A model generated the notes under the pieces. It saw only the letters and a list, made by a program, of their open reading frames with translations, made no database searches and was not told the origin of the DNA. DNA of 64,000 nucleotides, taken from assembly GCA_001689495.1 (NCBI GenBank), contig LUJS01000031.1, forward strand, positions 1 to 64,000, in the 5' to 3' direction. The translations under genes and the position numbers were made by a program. The DNA is from Bacteroidales bacterium M8 (GTDB lineage Bacteria > Bacteroidota > Bacteroidia > Bacteroidales > Muribaculaceae). This document shows, in pieces, positions 1-7,461 of this stretch (positions are counted from its first letter, which is position 1; each line of letters begins with the position of its first letter).

Positions 1-17
1 TCATCTACACAGGTTTT

Positions 18-206
18 TTACCATGCCCCGGTATTGCCCATTGGAGTAGAACGAGCAACATCAGAAGCCTCACGCTGAATATGACTAATTATACCGATTC
101 CATATATGAATACAGAATTGGTATGGGTATAGACATATCCTAAGGCGTCTACTGTTGCTGCTATCCTGACTCCAATTATTGAATTTACCAGATTCCTAAT
201 TGTCAA
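18..206 (-). CDS. possible small hypothetical protein, unrecognised
   Basis: A 62-codon reading frame in the AT-richer left edge of the window. The product begins MTIRNLVNSIIGVRIAATVD and ends with GNTGAW. I recognise no family, no signal peptide and no catalytic motif. It could be a small accessory protein or the remnant of a larger gene near a polysaccharide locus; its base composition is clearly lower in GC than the glycosyltransferase genes to its right. No clear TAnnTTTG promoter was seen in front of it. It may also be chance. Confidence 0.25.
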   Translation of the reverse strand: MTIRNLVNSIIGVRIAATVDALGYVYTHTNSVFIYGIGIISHIQREASDVARSTPMGNTGAW

Positions 207-332
207 GACAGAGCGATGTATACGCTATGAAAAACAAAATGTCTGCGAGTGGAATTTCTCGCTCGGTTGCAAATTTATGAATTAGTTTTGACATACACAA
301 GGACAAGGTTAAAAAATCTGCGGATGTTGCCT

Positions 333-369
<37 letters not shown>

Positions 370-403
370 AATAAATGCGGTGGGTCGTGCGTTGATAATT
401 ATT

Positions 404-1474
404 ATGAATGATCATCAGTCGCATGGACCTTTGTTGTCGGTGATAGTGCCTGTCTACAAGACGGAGCGCTATCTGGACAGTTGCGTGCGGTCGGTGCTGG
501 GGCAGACGCTCGAGGATCTGGAGTTGATTCTGGTCGACGATGAGTCGCCCGACGGCGCGCCTGAGATGTGCGATGCCTATGCCGCGGCTGACCCGAGAGT
601 CAAGGTGATACACAAGAAGAATGCCGGTCTGGGTGCGGCCCGCAATACGGGGCTGGAGCAGGCCACGGGCAAGTATGTGGCGTTTCTTGACTCTGACGAC
701 ATCATAGAGCCGCAGACCTATGCCGAGTCGGTGGCGCTGATGGAGTCTCGCGGCGCCGACATGGTGCGATTCAGGTGCAACAGGTTTCTCGATTCGGGCG
801 AGTGCTCGGAGACGACATACGACGGCGAGCCGGTCGAGTTTGATACTCCCGACGACATACGGTCGCTGGCGCTGTGCATATTCGACATCCCGTCGCCTGA
901 GATGGACAGGTTTGACCTCGGCGGCAGTTCGTGCATGGCGGTCTATCGCCACGACTTGCTGAGCCGTCATGCGTTGCGATTCGAGAACGAGCGCGAGTAT
1001 CTCAGCGAGGACTATCTGTTTAATTTCGACTACTATCGCCACGCCTCGAAGGTCGTGTGGCTGCCGAGGACATATTATCACTATCGCATCACGCAGGGGA
1101 GCCTGACCCGCAAGCTCAACCTCGGGGTGATGGACCGCGTGGAGCACTATTGCCGCCATGTCGAGGATATATTCCGCGACCGCGGATTCGGCGAGGCCGA
1201 CATGCACTATGCCTCGGGCTTTTATGTCCGCGCCCTCAGGGCCAACATGCGGTTCGTGTTCCTGTCCAAGGAGCTCGACCGGGCCGGCAAGAAAAAGTGG
1301 TTTGACGAGCGGACGACAGATCCGGCGTTCGTGCGCCGCTTCGGCTCGTATCCGTGGCGGCACCTGCCCCTCAAGCAGCGCATATTGTTCCGCGCCATGG
1401 CCGGGCGGCATTTCCTGCTTTGCTACGGGCTGATAGTCGGGTTCTCGCGCCTGCGCAAGGACAAGCTGAAATGA
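404..1474 (+). CDS. family 2 glycosyltransferase
   Basis: A 356-residue GT-A fold glycosyltransferase that would transfer a sugar from a nucleotide donor during surface polysaccharide synthesis. The N-terminus has the family 2 signature LLSVIVPVYKTERYL, followed by the nucleotide-binding segment ELILVDDESPDG, the NAGLGAARNTGL segment and the acidic FLDSDD motif that coordinates the metal and donor. The C-terminal part carries a cluster of aromatic and basic residues typical of GT2 enzymes from capsule clusters. I place the start at the ATG at 404 and not at the upstream GTG at 380, because the catalytic domain begins a few residues after it. It precedes a CgeB-like transferase by 25 bases and is probably cotranscribed with it. 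The sugar specificity cannot be read from the sequence. Confidence 0.9.
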   Translation: MNDHQSHGPLLSVIVPVYKTERYLDSCVRSVLGQTLEDLELILVDDESPDGAPEMCDAYAAADPRVKVIHKKNAGLGAARNTGLEQATGKYVAFLDSDDIIEPQTYAESVALMESRGADMVRFRCNRFLDSGECSETTYDGEPVEFDTPDDIRSLALCIFDIPSPEMDRFDLGGSSCMAVYRHDLLSRHALRFENEREYLSEDYLFNFDYYRHASKVVWLPRTYYHYRITQGSLTRKLNLGVMDRVEHYCRHVEDIFRDRGFGEADMHYASGFYVRALRANMRFVFLSKELDRAGKKKWFDERTTDPAFVRRFGSYPWRHLPLKQRILFRAMAGRHFLLCYGLIVGFSRLRKDKLK

Positions 1475-1499
1475 TCCATCCCTCCACCCCGATGCCGAC

Positions 1500-2618
1500 A
1501 TGAAGATATTCTATTACTTCCTCGAGTATGACACGCCGATGTATCGCTGGCAATACAGCAACCATATCGACGAGCTGAGGCGCGCCGGACACGAGGTGGT
1601 GACATTCAACCCCGCGGCATTCCGCACCATGGACGAGGCCAACGACGAGGCCGTCAAGGCGATCGACCGCATCGGCGGATGCGACCTGTTCATGACCTGC
1701 GACGATCAGGACGTGATCTATCCCGAGACCGTCAGCCGTGTGTCGGCCAAGGGGATCCCCACCTGTCTGATATGCTGGGACAACCTCGAGCTGCCATACA
1801 AGCAGAAGAGGATAGCCCCGCTGTTTGACGTCGTGTGGCTCACGTCGGTCGAGACTCGCTATCTGTTCGAGCGCTGGGGGTGCCGCAACATCCTGTTCAT
1901 GCCATACGCGGCCAATCCGTTCACATACACGCCCCGGCCCGTCGACGCGCCGCTGCGCAGCGTGGGATTCGTGGGCTCGCCATACGGCAGCCGCACCAAC
2001 AAGCTCAACGACCTGACGTCGGGGGGCATAGCCTGCGACGTCTATTCGGACGCGCTTGTCAAGGCCGGATACAACAGCTCGGTCAAGGGCGGGCACAAGA
2101 AGCTCGACCCCGCAGACCTCGCCGTCAAGACCTCGAGGTATCTGCGCTTTCCCATCGGGCGCAAGGTGCTGTGGTCGGCCATCCTCAACAAGGTCCGCCC
2201 CGGCGCCGCCCTCGACACCTCGACCCCGCTGCTGGCGGGTCACCCCTCGGTCAGTTTCGACCGCATGTGCGGGCTCTATTCGGCCCACTCGCTCTCGCTC
2301 AACATATCCGAGCTGCGCGACACCTACGTGCTCTCCAATCCTATACCCAAGCTGCACCTACGGACATTCGAGATACCGATGTGCGGCGGCCTGCAGTTCA
2401 CCTCATACAACCCCGAGATAGCCGGATACTTTGACGAGGGCAAGGAGATCGTGCTCTATCGCACGGCCGACGAGATGATAGACAAGGCCCGCCACTATCT
2501 CGACCCCAAGCGCGACACCGAGGTGGCCCGCATGAAGGCCGCCGCCCGCCGCCGCGCCGAGACAGACCACACATGGCTCACGCGCTTCAACCGCATCTTC
2601 ACCACCCTCGGGGTGTGA
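1500..2618 (+). CDS. CgeB-like glycosyltransferase (GT-B fold, Glyco_trans_1_2 C-terminus)
   Basis: A 372-residue protein resembling the spore-protein YkvP/CgeB family of glycosyltransferases. The N-terminal half (roughly 1-170) contains an alternating beta/alpha pattern with DNLELPYKQKRIAPLFD and an FMPYAANP turn. The C-terminal half has the diagnostic FEIPMCGG motif followed by EIAGYFDEGKEIVLY and a DEMIDKARHYL helix, which in this family form the donor-sugar pocket. It lies between two GT2 genes (25 bases after the first, 33 bases before the second), consistent with a polysaccharide or glycan-assembly operon. The exact acceptor and sugar are unknown. No membrane segment or signal peptide is visible, so it is probably cytoplasmic. 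Confidence 0.82.
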   Translation: MKIFYYFLEYDTPMYRWQYSNHIDELRRAGHEVVTFNPAAFRTMDEANDEAVKAIDRIGGCDLFMTCDDQDVIYPETVSRVSAKGIPTCLICWDNLELPYKQKRIAPLFDVVWLTSVETRYLFERWGCRNILFMPYAANPFTYTPRPVDAPLRSVGFVGSPYGSRTNKLNDLTSGGIACDVYSDALVKAGYNSSVKGGHKKLDPADLAVKTSRYLRFPIGRKVLWSAILNKVRPGAALDTSTPLLAGHPSVSFDRMCGLYSAHSLSLNISELRDTYVLSNPIPKLHLRTFEIPMCGGLQFTSYNPEIAGYFDEGKEIVLYRTADEMIDKARHYLDPKRDTEVARMKAAARRRAETDHTWLTRFNRIFTTLGV

Positions 2619-2651
2619 GACATATAAATCAAACCTCATAAAAACATAATA

Positions 2652-3692
2652 GTGATTTCGGTAATCTTACCAGTCTATAATGTCGAGCGCTATCTCGGCA
2701 AGTGTGTCTGTTCGCTGTTGAGTCAGGATTATCAGGACATAGAGATAATTCTCGTCAATGATTCATCAACGGACGACAGTCTTGCAGTATGCAATGATTT
2801 TGCTGCAAGGGATGCGAGAGTACGTGTCGTAAACAAACACGTGAACGAGGGCGTTGATGCCGCCCGCGTGACAGGTTTCAGGTCTGTGTCACCTGAGTCA
2901 AGGTATGCCATGTTCGTCGATTCGGATGACTGGCTGTCGCCCGGGATATTATCGAGATGTGTGCGTGTGGCCGAGGAGCATGACGCGGATTTCGTGCAGA
3001 TGGGCATGCGGCGCGTGTTTGACAGATTTGGCCTTATCAGGAGAGAAAGCCCATCCAACGGCGGCGACAGGGTCACGGATCTGACTCCGGATATGTTTGA
3101 CGAGCTTTACGTGAGTTTCTTCGGAGTCAATATTGTTCCGGTCAACCTTTGTGGCAAACTCTATCGGACGGACTTCCTGCGGAGACATTTTCCGGGAGCA
3201 AGCGGTCTGACATGGGGCGAGGATCTTGTGATGAACATGAAGATGTTTCCGTTTGTACGCAAGTTCGTGACGATAGATGACATCGGATATAATTACAGGG
3301 TCGGCGGCATGACATCGCGCTACCAGTCAAGTCTGCTCAGACAGTCAATGGAGATGTTTTTATTAAAGGAACAGGCCATGCGCGACTACAATTATGACAA
3401 AGGCACGTTCTGGGCAAGGGTGGAAATGAAGAATATTCTCAAGACATCTGTCGAACAGTCCATAGCCTATGGGGTTGAGACGGGACGCGATATGATTGCA
3501 GGGCTTCTTGCCGATCCGATGTGGAATCGCATATCGGAGATTGCCGACGACAGTCGATGTGCCTCGGATCCGTTTGTCAGGGCCATGGCAGCCCGCGATG
3601 TCGATGCGCTCTTTGATTACTGCGCTACATACAAACGCCCGAACGGTATCCTGTTCAGACTGCGCACATTTGTGCAGAAGTTGGTCAACTGA
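2652..3692 (+). CDS. family 2 glycosyltransferase
   Basis: A 346-residue GT2 enzyme. The start is a GTG, and the family motif ISVILPVYNVERYLGK begins at residue 2, so there is no room for a longer N-terminus. DIEIILVNDSSTDDS follows, and FVDSDDWLS is the acidic DxD-type motif. The C-terminal portion is alpha-helical and rich in aromatic residues. Codon use is less GC-biased than in the two preceding transferases, which suggests a different origin, as is common in polysaccharide loci that are assembled by exchange. It is the last gene of the cluster in the window and is followed by a repeat patch and then a hairpin at 3841-3873. Probable role: addition of one sugar during exopolysaccharide, capsule or O-antigen synthesis. 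Confidence 0.9.
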   Translation: MISVILPVYNVERYLGKCVCSLLSQDYQDIEIILVNDSSTDDSLAVCNDFAARDARVRVVNKHVNEGVDAARVTGFRSVSPESRYAMFVDSDDWLSPGILSRCVRVAEEHDADFVQMGMRRVFDRFGLIRRESPSNGGDRVTDLTPDMFDELYVSFFGVNIVPVNLCGKLYRTDFLRRHFPGASGLTWGEDLVMNMKMFPFVRKFVTIDDIGYNYRVGGMTSRYQSSLLRQSMEMFLLKEQAMRDYNYDKGTFWARVEMKNILKTSVEQSIAYGVETGRDMIAGLLADPMWNRISEIADDSRCASDPFVRAMAARDVDALFDYCATYKRPNGILFRLRTFVQKLVN

Positions 3693-3695
3693 ACG

Positions 3696-3787
3696 TGATT
3701 TTATCGGAAAAGTGTATTTTTCGGGGGTCAAAATCGTTGGAAAAGTGTAGTTTTTGCACCCTGATTTTATTGGAAAAGTGTAATTTT
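3696..3787 (+). repeat. three imperfect direct repeats containing GGAAAAGTGTA
   Basis: Three copies of about 26 bases (about 3696-3721, 3730-3755 and 3762-3787) share the core TTGGAAAAGTGTA followed by a T-rich run, spaced 32-34 bases apart. They start right after the last glycosyltransferase. They could be protein-binding sites or the scar of a lost mobile gene; nothing coding is visible across them. Confidence 0.65.
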
Positions 3788-3840
3788 CTGTCGTAATGAT
3801 TTAGTATCCAGTGTGATATATCCGTAGGGGGTAAAGACAA

Positions 3841-3873
3841 CTCCCCCTCGTCCGCGGGGCGGGCGAGGGGGAG
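3841..3873. terminator. strong GC-rich hairpin, likely bidirectional terminator
   Basis: A perfect 10-base-pair stem (CTCCCCCTCG at 3841-3850 with its complement at 3864-3873) and a 13-base loop, between the plus-strand glycosyltransferases and the minus-strand leucine-rich-repeat gene. Downstream on the plus strand it is followed by GATTGTTT. Its position between convergent genes fits termination of both. Confidence 0.6.
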
Positions 3874-3959
3874 GATTGTTTCAGTATAGCGTGTGGAAAT
3901 CAGAATCAGTCAGCTAACGGAGAGAGGAGTATGAGTGTGCAGCGGGTCAGACGGGCTGA

Positions 3960-5015
3960 TTAGGGATTCCACTGGCAGGCGATCATCGACAGGCTGTTGC
4001 AAGCAATGGTGCGGAGGTCGATAATCTGGTTGTAGCGGCAGTTGATGTAAGTAAGAGCCTGATCGAACGAGACATCGAGCATGGTCAGCTGGTTGTTGTT
4101 GCAGATGAGTCGCTGCAGGAAGGTCTGGTTCGAGAGAACGAGCTGAGTCAGGTCGTTGTAGGCGCAGTCAACGTACTGGACATTGGGGCAATCCTCAACG
4201 GTGAAGGTGGTCAGGTCGTTGTATGAGCAAACAATGTCAAGAAGGGCGGGGCAGTTGCGGACGCCGAGGGTGACCATATTGTTGTCGGAGCAGATCAGAG
4301 AGGCGAGGGTGGGGAGACCCGATACGATGAAGGTAGAGATCTCGTTGTCGTCGATATTGAGGTTCTGAAGACCTTCCACGCCGGCCAACGTGAGCTGGGT
4401 CAGCTTGTTGTAGCCGCAGTAGAGGTTCTTGAGGGCAGAGCAGCCGCTCACGTTGAGCGATTCAAGATGGCAACCCTGACAGTTGAGGGTCTGGAGGTTG
4501 AATGCGTTGGCCACGTCGAGGTCTACAAACAGGTTGTTCGAGACATTGAGCTTCTTGAGCAACGGAGTGTTGTTGAGGTCGATTTCGGTGAGGCGGTTCT
4601 TGTAGACGGCCACTTCCTGCAGCTGCGAGCAGTTGTCGAGGTCGATGGAGGTCAGTTTGTTACGCGATGCGTTGAGTTCGGTCAGAGCGGTGCAGTTTGC
4701 AACGCTCATCGAGGTCAGTTCGTTGCGGGAAACGTCAACTTTTGTCAGGGCCTTGAAACCGGCAAGGTTGAGAGTGCCGCCGAGTTTCTTGTCCTTCCAC
4801 TCTATGGCAGTGATGTGGCCACCCTGTACGGTGACGCCTTCGATATTGGCGATGGCATTGATGTCAGCCACTTTGAGAGCCTGTGCGTTGGTTCCCTCTT
4901 TTGCGGGCTCAGAGAGGAAAGCCTTGATGAGCTTAGCCTCGTTCTTGTCGAGATTCTGAGCAAATGCGGTCATGCTCCCGAGCAGGACTGCAATGATTAA
5001 TAACGCTTTTTTCAT
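3960..5015 (-). CDS. secreted leucine-rich-repeat protein
   Basis: A 351-residue exported protein. A signal peptide (MKKALLIIAVLLGSMTAFAQ) ends at the AFA/Q junction. From about residue 75 to the end there are roughly a dozen repeats of about 21 residues with the pattern L..L..S.N.LT.LDVS.C..L, including many NxLxxLxC units of the kind found in Bacteroidales surface LRR proteins. The protein ends soon after the last repeat (ACQWNP) and lacks a recognisable type IX sorting domain or lipobox, so it may be periplasmic, released, or shortened at the C-terminus relative to relatives. Adhesion or protein binding is the usual role of such repeats; the ligand is unknown. It stands alone, convergent with the glycosyltransferases and separated from dnaB by about 115 bases. 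Confidence 0.8.
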   Translation of the reverse strand: MKKALLIIAVLLGSMTAFAQNLDKNEAKLIKAFLSEPAKEGTNAQALKVADINAIANIEGVTVQGGHITAIEWKDKKLGGTLNLAGFKALTKVDVSRNELTSMSVANCTALTELNASRNKLTSIDLDNCSQLQEVAVYKNRLTEIDLNNTPLLKKLNVSNNLFVDLDVANAFNLQTLNCQGCHLESLNVSGCSALKNLYCGYNKLTQLTLAGVEGLQNLNIDDNEISTFIVSGLPTLASLICSDNNMVTLGVRNCPALLDIVCSYNDLTTFTVEDCPNVQYVDCAYNDLTQLVLSNQTFLQRLICNNNQLTMLDVSFDQALTYINCRYNQIIDLRTIACNSLSMIACQWNP

Positions 5016-5131
5016 AAAACAATAGTTGTTGGTTGAGTTATTTTGTACTTATCTAACAAGACAAGTTCAAAAAAGGTTTTATGAAGCGTAAAAATTTTTG
5101 TCAATGCTTCCCGCTCCGTATCAGGGAGGTG

Positions 5132-6697
5132 TCAGAAGGGGGGTGCGTCGTTCGAGGCGGTGGTCGATGTCAGGTCGACGGTGCCGCCGCTGAAGGGCTC
5201 GGCGGGTGCCGCGAAGGGCGAGTCGCCCCCCTCGATGTCGCCTGTGTTTATGCGCGATACGCGCGTGCCGCTGCTCTTCTCGGGATCGCCGTCCCAGTTT
5301 TCGAATCGGGCGTATTTCGATTTGAATCGCATCTTCACGTCGTCGACGCGGCCCGAACGGTGCTTGGCCACGATGAACTCGGCCAGACCGCGTATGTCGT
5401 TGCCGGCGGCGTCCTGTCCGGAGCGCAGGTAGTATTCGGGGCGGTGGATGAAACAGACGATGTCGGCGTCCTGCTCGATGGCGCCCGACTCGCGCAGGTC
5501 GCTCAGCTGGGGTCGCTTGCCGTCCTTGCTGTCGGCACCGCGGCTCTCGACCGATCGGTTGAGCTGCGACAGGGCTACGATGGGGATGTTGAGCTCCTTG
5601 GCCAGTTGCTTGAGCGAGCGCGAGATCATCGAGACCTCCTGCTCGCGCGAGCCGAACTTCATGCCCGAGGCGTTCATCAGCTGCAGGTAGTCGATGATGA
5701 TGAACTGCACGTTGTGCTCCCTGACCAGTCGGCGGGCCTTGGTGCGCAGCTCGAATATCGACAGTGACGCCGTGTCGTCGATGAACAGCGGCGAGTTATA
5801 CAGGTTCTTGACGCGCGACATCAGCTGGTCCCACTCCATCTGCGACAGCTGTCCGCTCTTTATCTTCTCGCCCTCGATCTCGCAGGTGTTCTGTATCAGA
5901 CGGTTCACGAGCTGGAGGTTTGACATCTCGAGCGAGAATATGGCCACGGGTATGTTGTAGTTGACGGCCATGTTCTTGGCCATCGACAGCACGAAGGCGG
6001 TCTTGCCCATGGCGGGACGGGCGGCGATGATGATGAGGTCTGAGCGCTGCCAGCCCGAGGTGAGCTTGTCGAGCTCGTGATAGCCCGACTCGAGGCCCGA
6101 CAGGCCCGAGGCCCTGTTGGCGGCGGTCTGTATCTGCTCGATGGCGGCGTTGATGACCGGGTCGATCTGGGTCACGTCCTTCTTGACGTTGCGCTGCGAG
6201 ATCTCGAAGAGCTTGCCCTCGGCCTCCTGCAGCAGGTCGTCCACGTCATAGCTCTCGTCGAATGCCTGCGCCTCGATCTGCGAGGCAAAGCGTATCAGCT
6301 CGCGCGCCAGATATTTCTGCGCCACGATGCGGGCATGAAACTCGACGTGCGCGCCCGACGCCACCCTCGACGTCAGCTCTGACACGCGCAGCGCGCCGCC
6401 GGCCCCTTCGAGGTCGCCCTGCAGGCGCAGCTGTTCGGTCACGGTGAGCATGTCTATGCTCTTCTGCGCGGCGCCGAGGCTCTGGATGGCGGCATATATC
6501 TTCTGGTTGGCCGGCTCGTAGAACGACTCGGGCTTCAGGATGTCGCAGACGGCCGTGTATGCGTCCTTCTCGAGCATCAGCGCGCCCAGCACGGCCTCCT
6601 CGAGGTCGTTGTCGCGGGGCGGCATGCGGCCGCCGTGATCGAATTTCGAGATATGTTCGGGCTTGCCTGAACGGCGCTGGTTGTTATCCTGTGGCAT
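5132..6697 (-). CDS. dnaB: replicative DNA helicase DnaB
   Basis: A 521-residue hexameric helicase that unwinds DNA ahead of the replication fork and recruits primase. The N-terminal DnaB domain covers about residues 30-135 (NDLEEAVLGALMLEKDAY onwards). The RecA-type ATPase domain contains the Walker A motif ARPAMGKT at 226-233, the Walker B segment FIIIDYLQLM at 332-341, and the late motif SQLNRSVESR followed by DLRESGAIEQDAD. The length is normal for Bacteroidetes DnaB and there is no intein. The start at 6697 is preceded by a TAACTTTG minus-10-type element at 6723-6730 on the same strand. It is divergent from ispD and shares an 80-base intergenic region with it. Confidence 0.97.
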   Translation of the reverse strand: MPQDNNQRRSGKPEHISKFDHGGRMPPRDNDLEEAVLGALMLEKDAYTAVCDILKPESFYEPANQKIYAAIQSLGAAQKSIDMLTVTEQLRLQGDLEGAGGALRVSELTSRVASGAHVEFHARIVAQKYLARELIRFASQIEAQAFDESYDVDDLLQEAEGKLFEISQRNVKKDVTQIDPVINAAIEQIQTAANRASGLSGLESGYHELDKLTSGWQRSDLIIIAARPAMGKTAFVLSMAKNMAVNYNIPVAIFSLEMSNLQLVNRLIQNTCEIEGEKIKSGQLSQMEWDQLMSRVKNLYNSPLFIDDTASLSIFELRTKARRLVREHNVQFIIIDYLQLMNASGMKFGSREQEVSMISRSLKQLAKELNIPIVALSQLNRSVESRGADSKDGKRPQLSDLRESGAIEQDADIVCFIHRPEYYLRSGQDAAGNDIRGLAEFIVAKHRSGRVDDVKMRFKSKYARFENWDGDPEKSSGTRVSRINTGDIEGGDSPFAAPAEPFSGGTVDLTSTTASNDAPPF

Positions 6698-6722
6698 TGG
6701 GGGGAGTTTTGGTTGTACGTTG

Positions 6723-6730
6723 CAAAGTTA
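6723..6730 (-). promoter_or_regulatory. dnaB promoter, TAACTTTG element
   Basis: TAACTTTG on the minus strand, about 26 bases upstream of the dnaB start codon. It matches the Bacteroidetes minus-7 consensus TAnnTTTG; no convincing TTG at the upstream position. Confidence 0.6.
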
Positions 6731-6738
6731 GTGAGTTT

Positions 6739-6771
6739 TTTGGTGATTTTCGCGAATTGTCAGTAACTTTG
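6739..6771 (+). promoter_or_regulatory. ispD promoter, possibly giving a leaderless mRNA
   Basis: TTTG at 6739-6742, 21 bases, then TAACTTTG at 6764-6771. The ATG of ispD is at 6778, only 6 bases after the element, so transcription would begin at or within a couple of bases of the start codon. Confidence 0.7.
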
Positions 6772-6777
6772 CGTGAG

Positions 6778-7461
6778 ATGTTGATAAATTACCATATCGT
6801 CGTGGCTGCGGGCACCGGGTCGCGCTACGGCGGACCGTTGCCCAAGCAGTTTTGCCCGCTGTGGGGACGCCCGGTGCTGATGACTACGCTCGAGAGGCTG
6901 GCCGATGCCGCCCCCGACGCCGAGCTTATAGTGGTGCTGAGTCCGGAGATGACCGGGCTCTGGGCCGACATGTGCCGCGAGCACGGTTTCGGCCTGCCGC
7001 ACCGCGTGGCCCGTGGCGGCGCCTCGCGCGCCGAGAGCGTGCGCAATGCCCTCGCCCTTGTCGACGCCGACAGGGTGGGGTGGGTGAGCGTGCACGATGC
7101 CGCGCGCCCCATGGTGAGCCGTGCCCTGTTCGGGCGCCTGCTCGAGGCCCTGCCGGGTGCCGACGGGGTCATCCCCGCCGTGGCCGTGACTGACTCGCTG
7201 CGCGTGGTGGATGCCGACGGCCGCTCGCACGCCGTAGACCGCTCGGCCTATCGCGCCGTGCAGACGCCCCAGCTGTTTGACGGGCGCAAGCTGCTCGACG
7301 CCAACCGTCAGGAGCTCAGGCCCGAGTTTACGGACGACGCCTCGGTCATGGAGGCCGCCGGATATACCGGCCTGCGTCTGGCCGAGGGCGACGTGGCAAA
7401 CATAAAGATTACGCACGGCGGAGACATCGAGAGGATAGAGTGTGATGGCAGACATTCTTGA
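6778..7461 (+). CDS. ispD: 2-C-methyl-D-erythritol 4-phosphate cytidylyltransferase
   Basis: A 227-residue enzyme of the MEP isoprenoid pathway that joins CTP and methylerythritol 4-phosphate to give CDP-methylerythritol. The N-terminal nucleotide-binding loop AAGTGSRYG with LPKQF (residues 11-25) is diagnostic, followed by VHDAARP and a TDSLR segment, and an RAVQTPQLF motif near residue 160. The frame is open far upstream, but the conserved N-terminus begins only a few residues after the ATG at 6778, and the promoter at 6764-6771 rules out earlier starts. The 3' end overlaps recG by 17 bases, indicating translational coupling. A GTG at 7442, one codon before the recG ATG, would make the overlap 20. 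Confidence 0.95.
   Translation: MLINYHIVVAAGTGSRYGGPLPKQFCPLWGRPVLMTTLERLADAAPDAELIVVLSPEMTGLWADMCREHGFGLPHRVARGGASRAESVRNALALVDADRVGWVSVHDAARPMVSRALFGRLLEALPGADGVIPAVAVTDSLRVVDADGRSHAVDRSAYRAVQTPQLFDGRKLLDANRQELRPEFTDDASVMEAAGYTGLRLAEGDVANIKITHGGDIERIECDGRHS

Noticed and set aside
6559..6777. N-terminal extension of ispD
   Set aside because: The in-frame extension is Arg/Ala/Pro-rich, overlaps dnaB and lies upstream of the ispD promoter.
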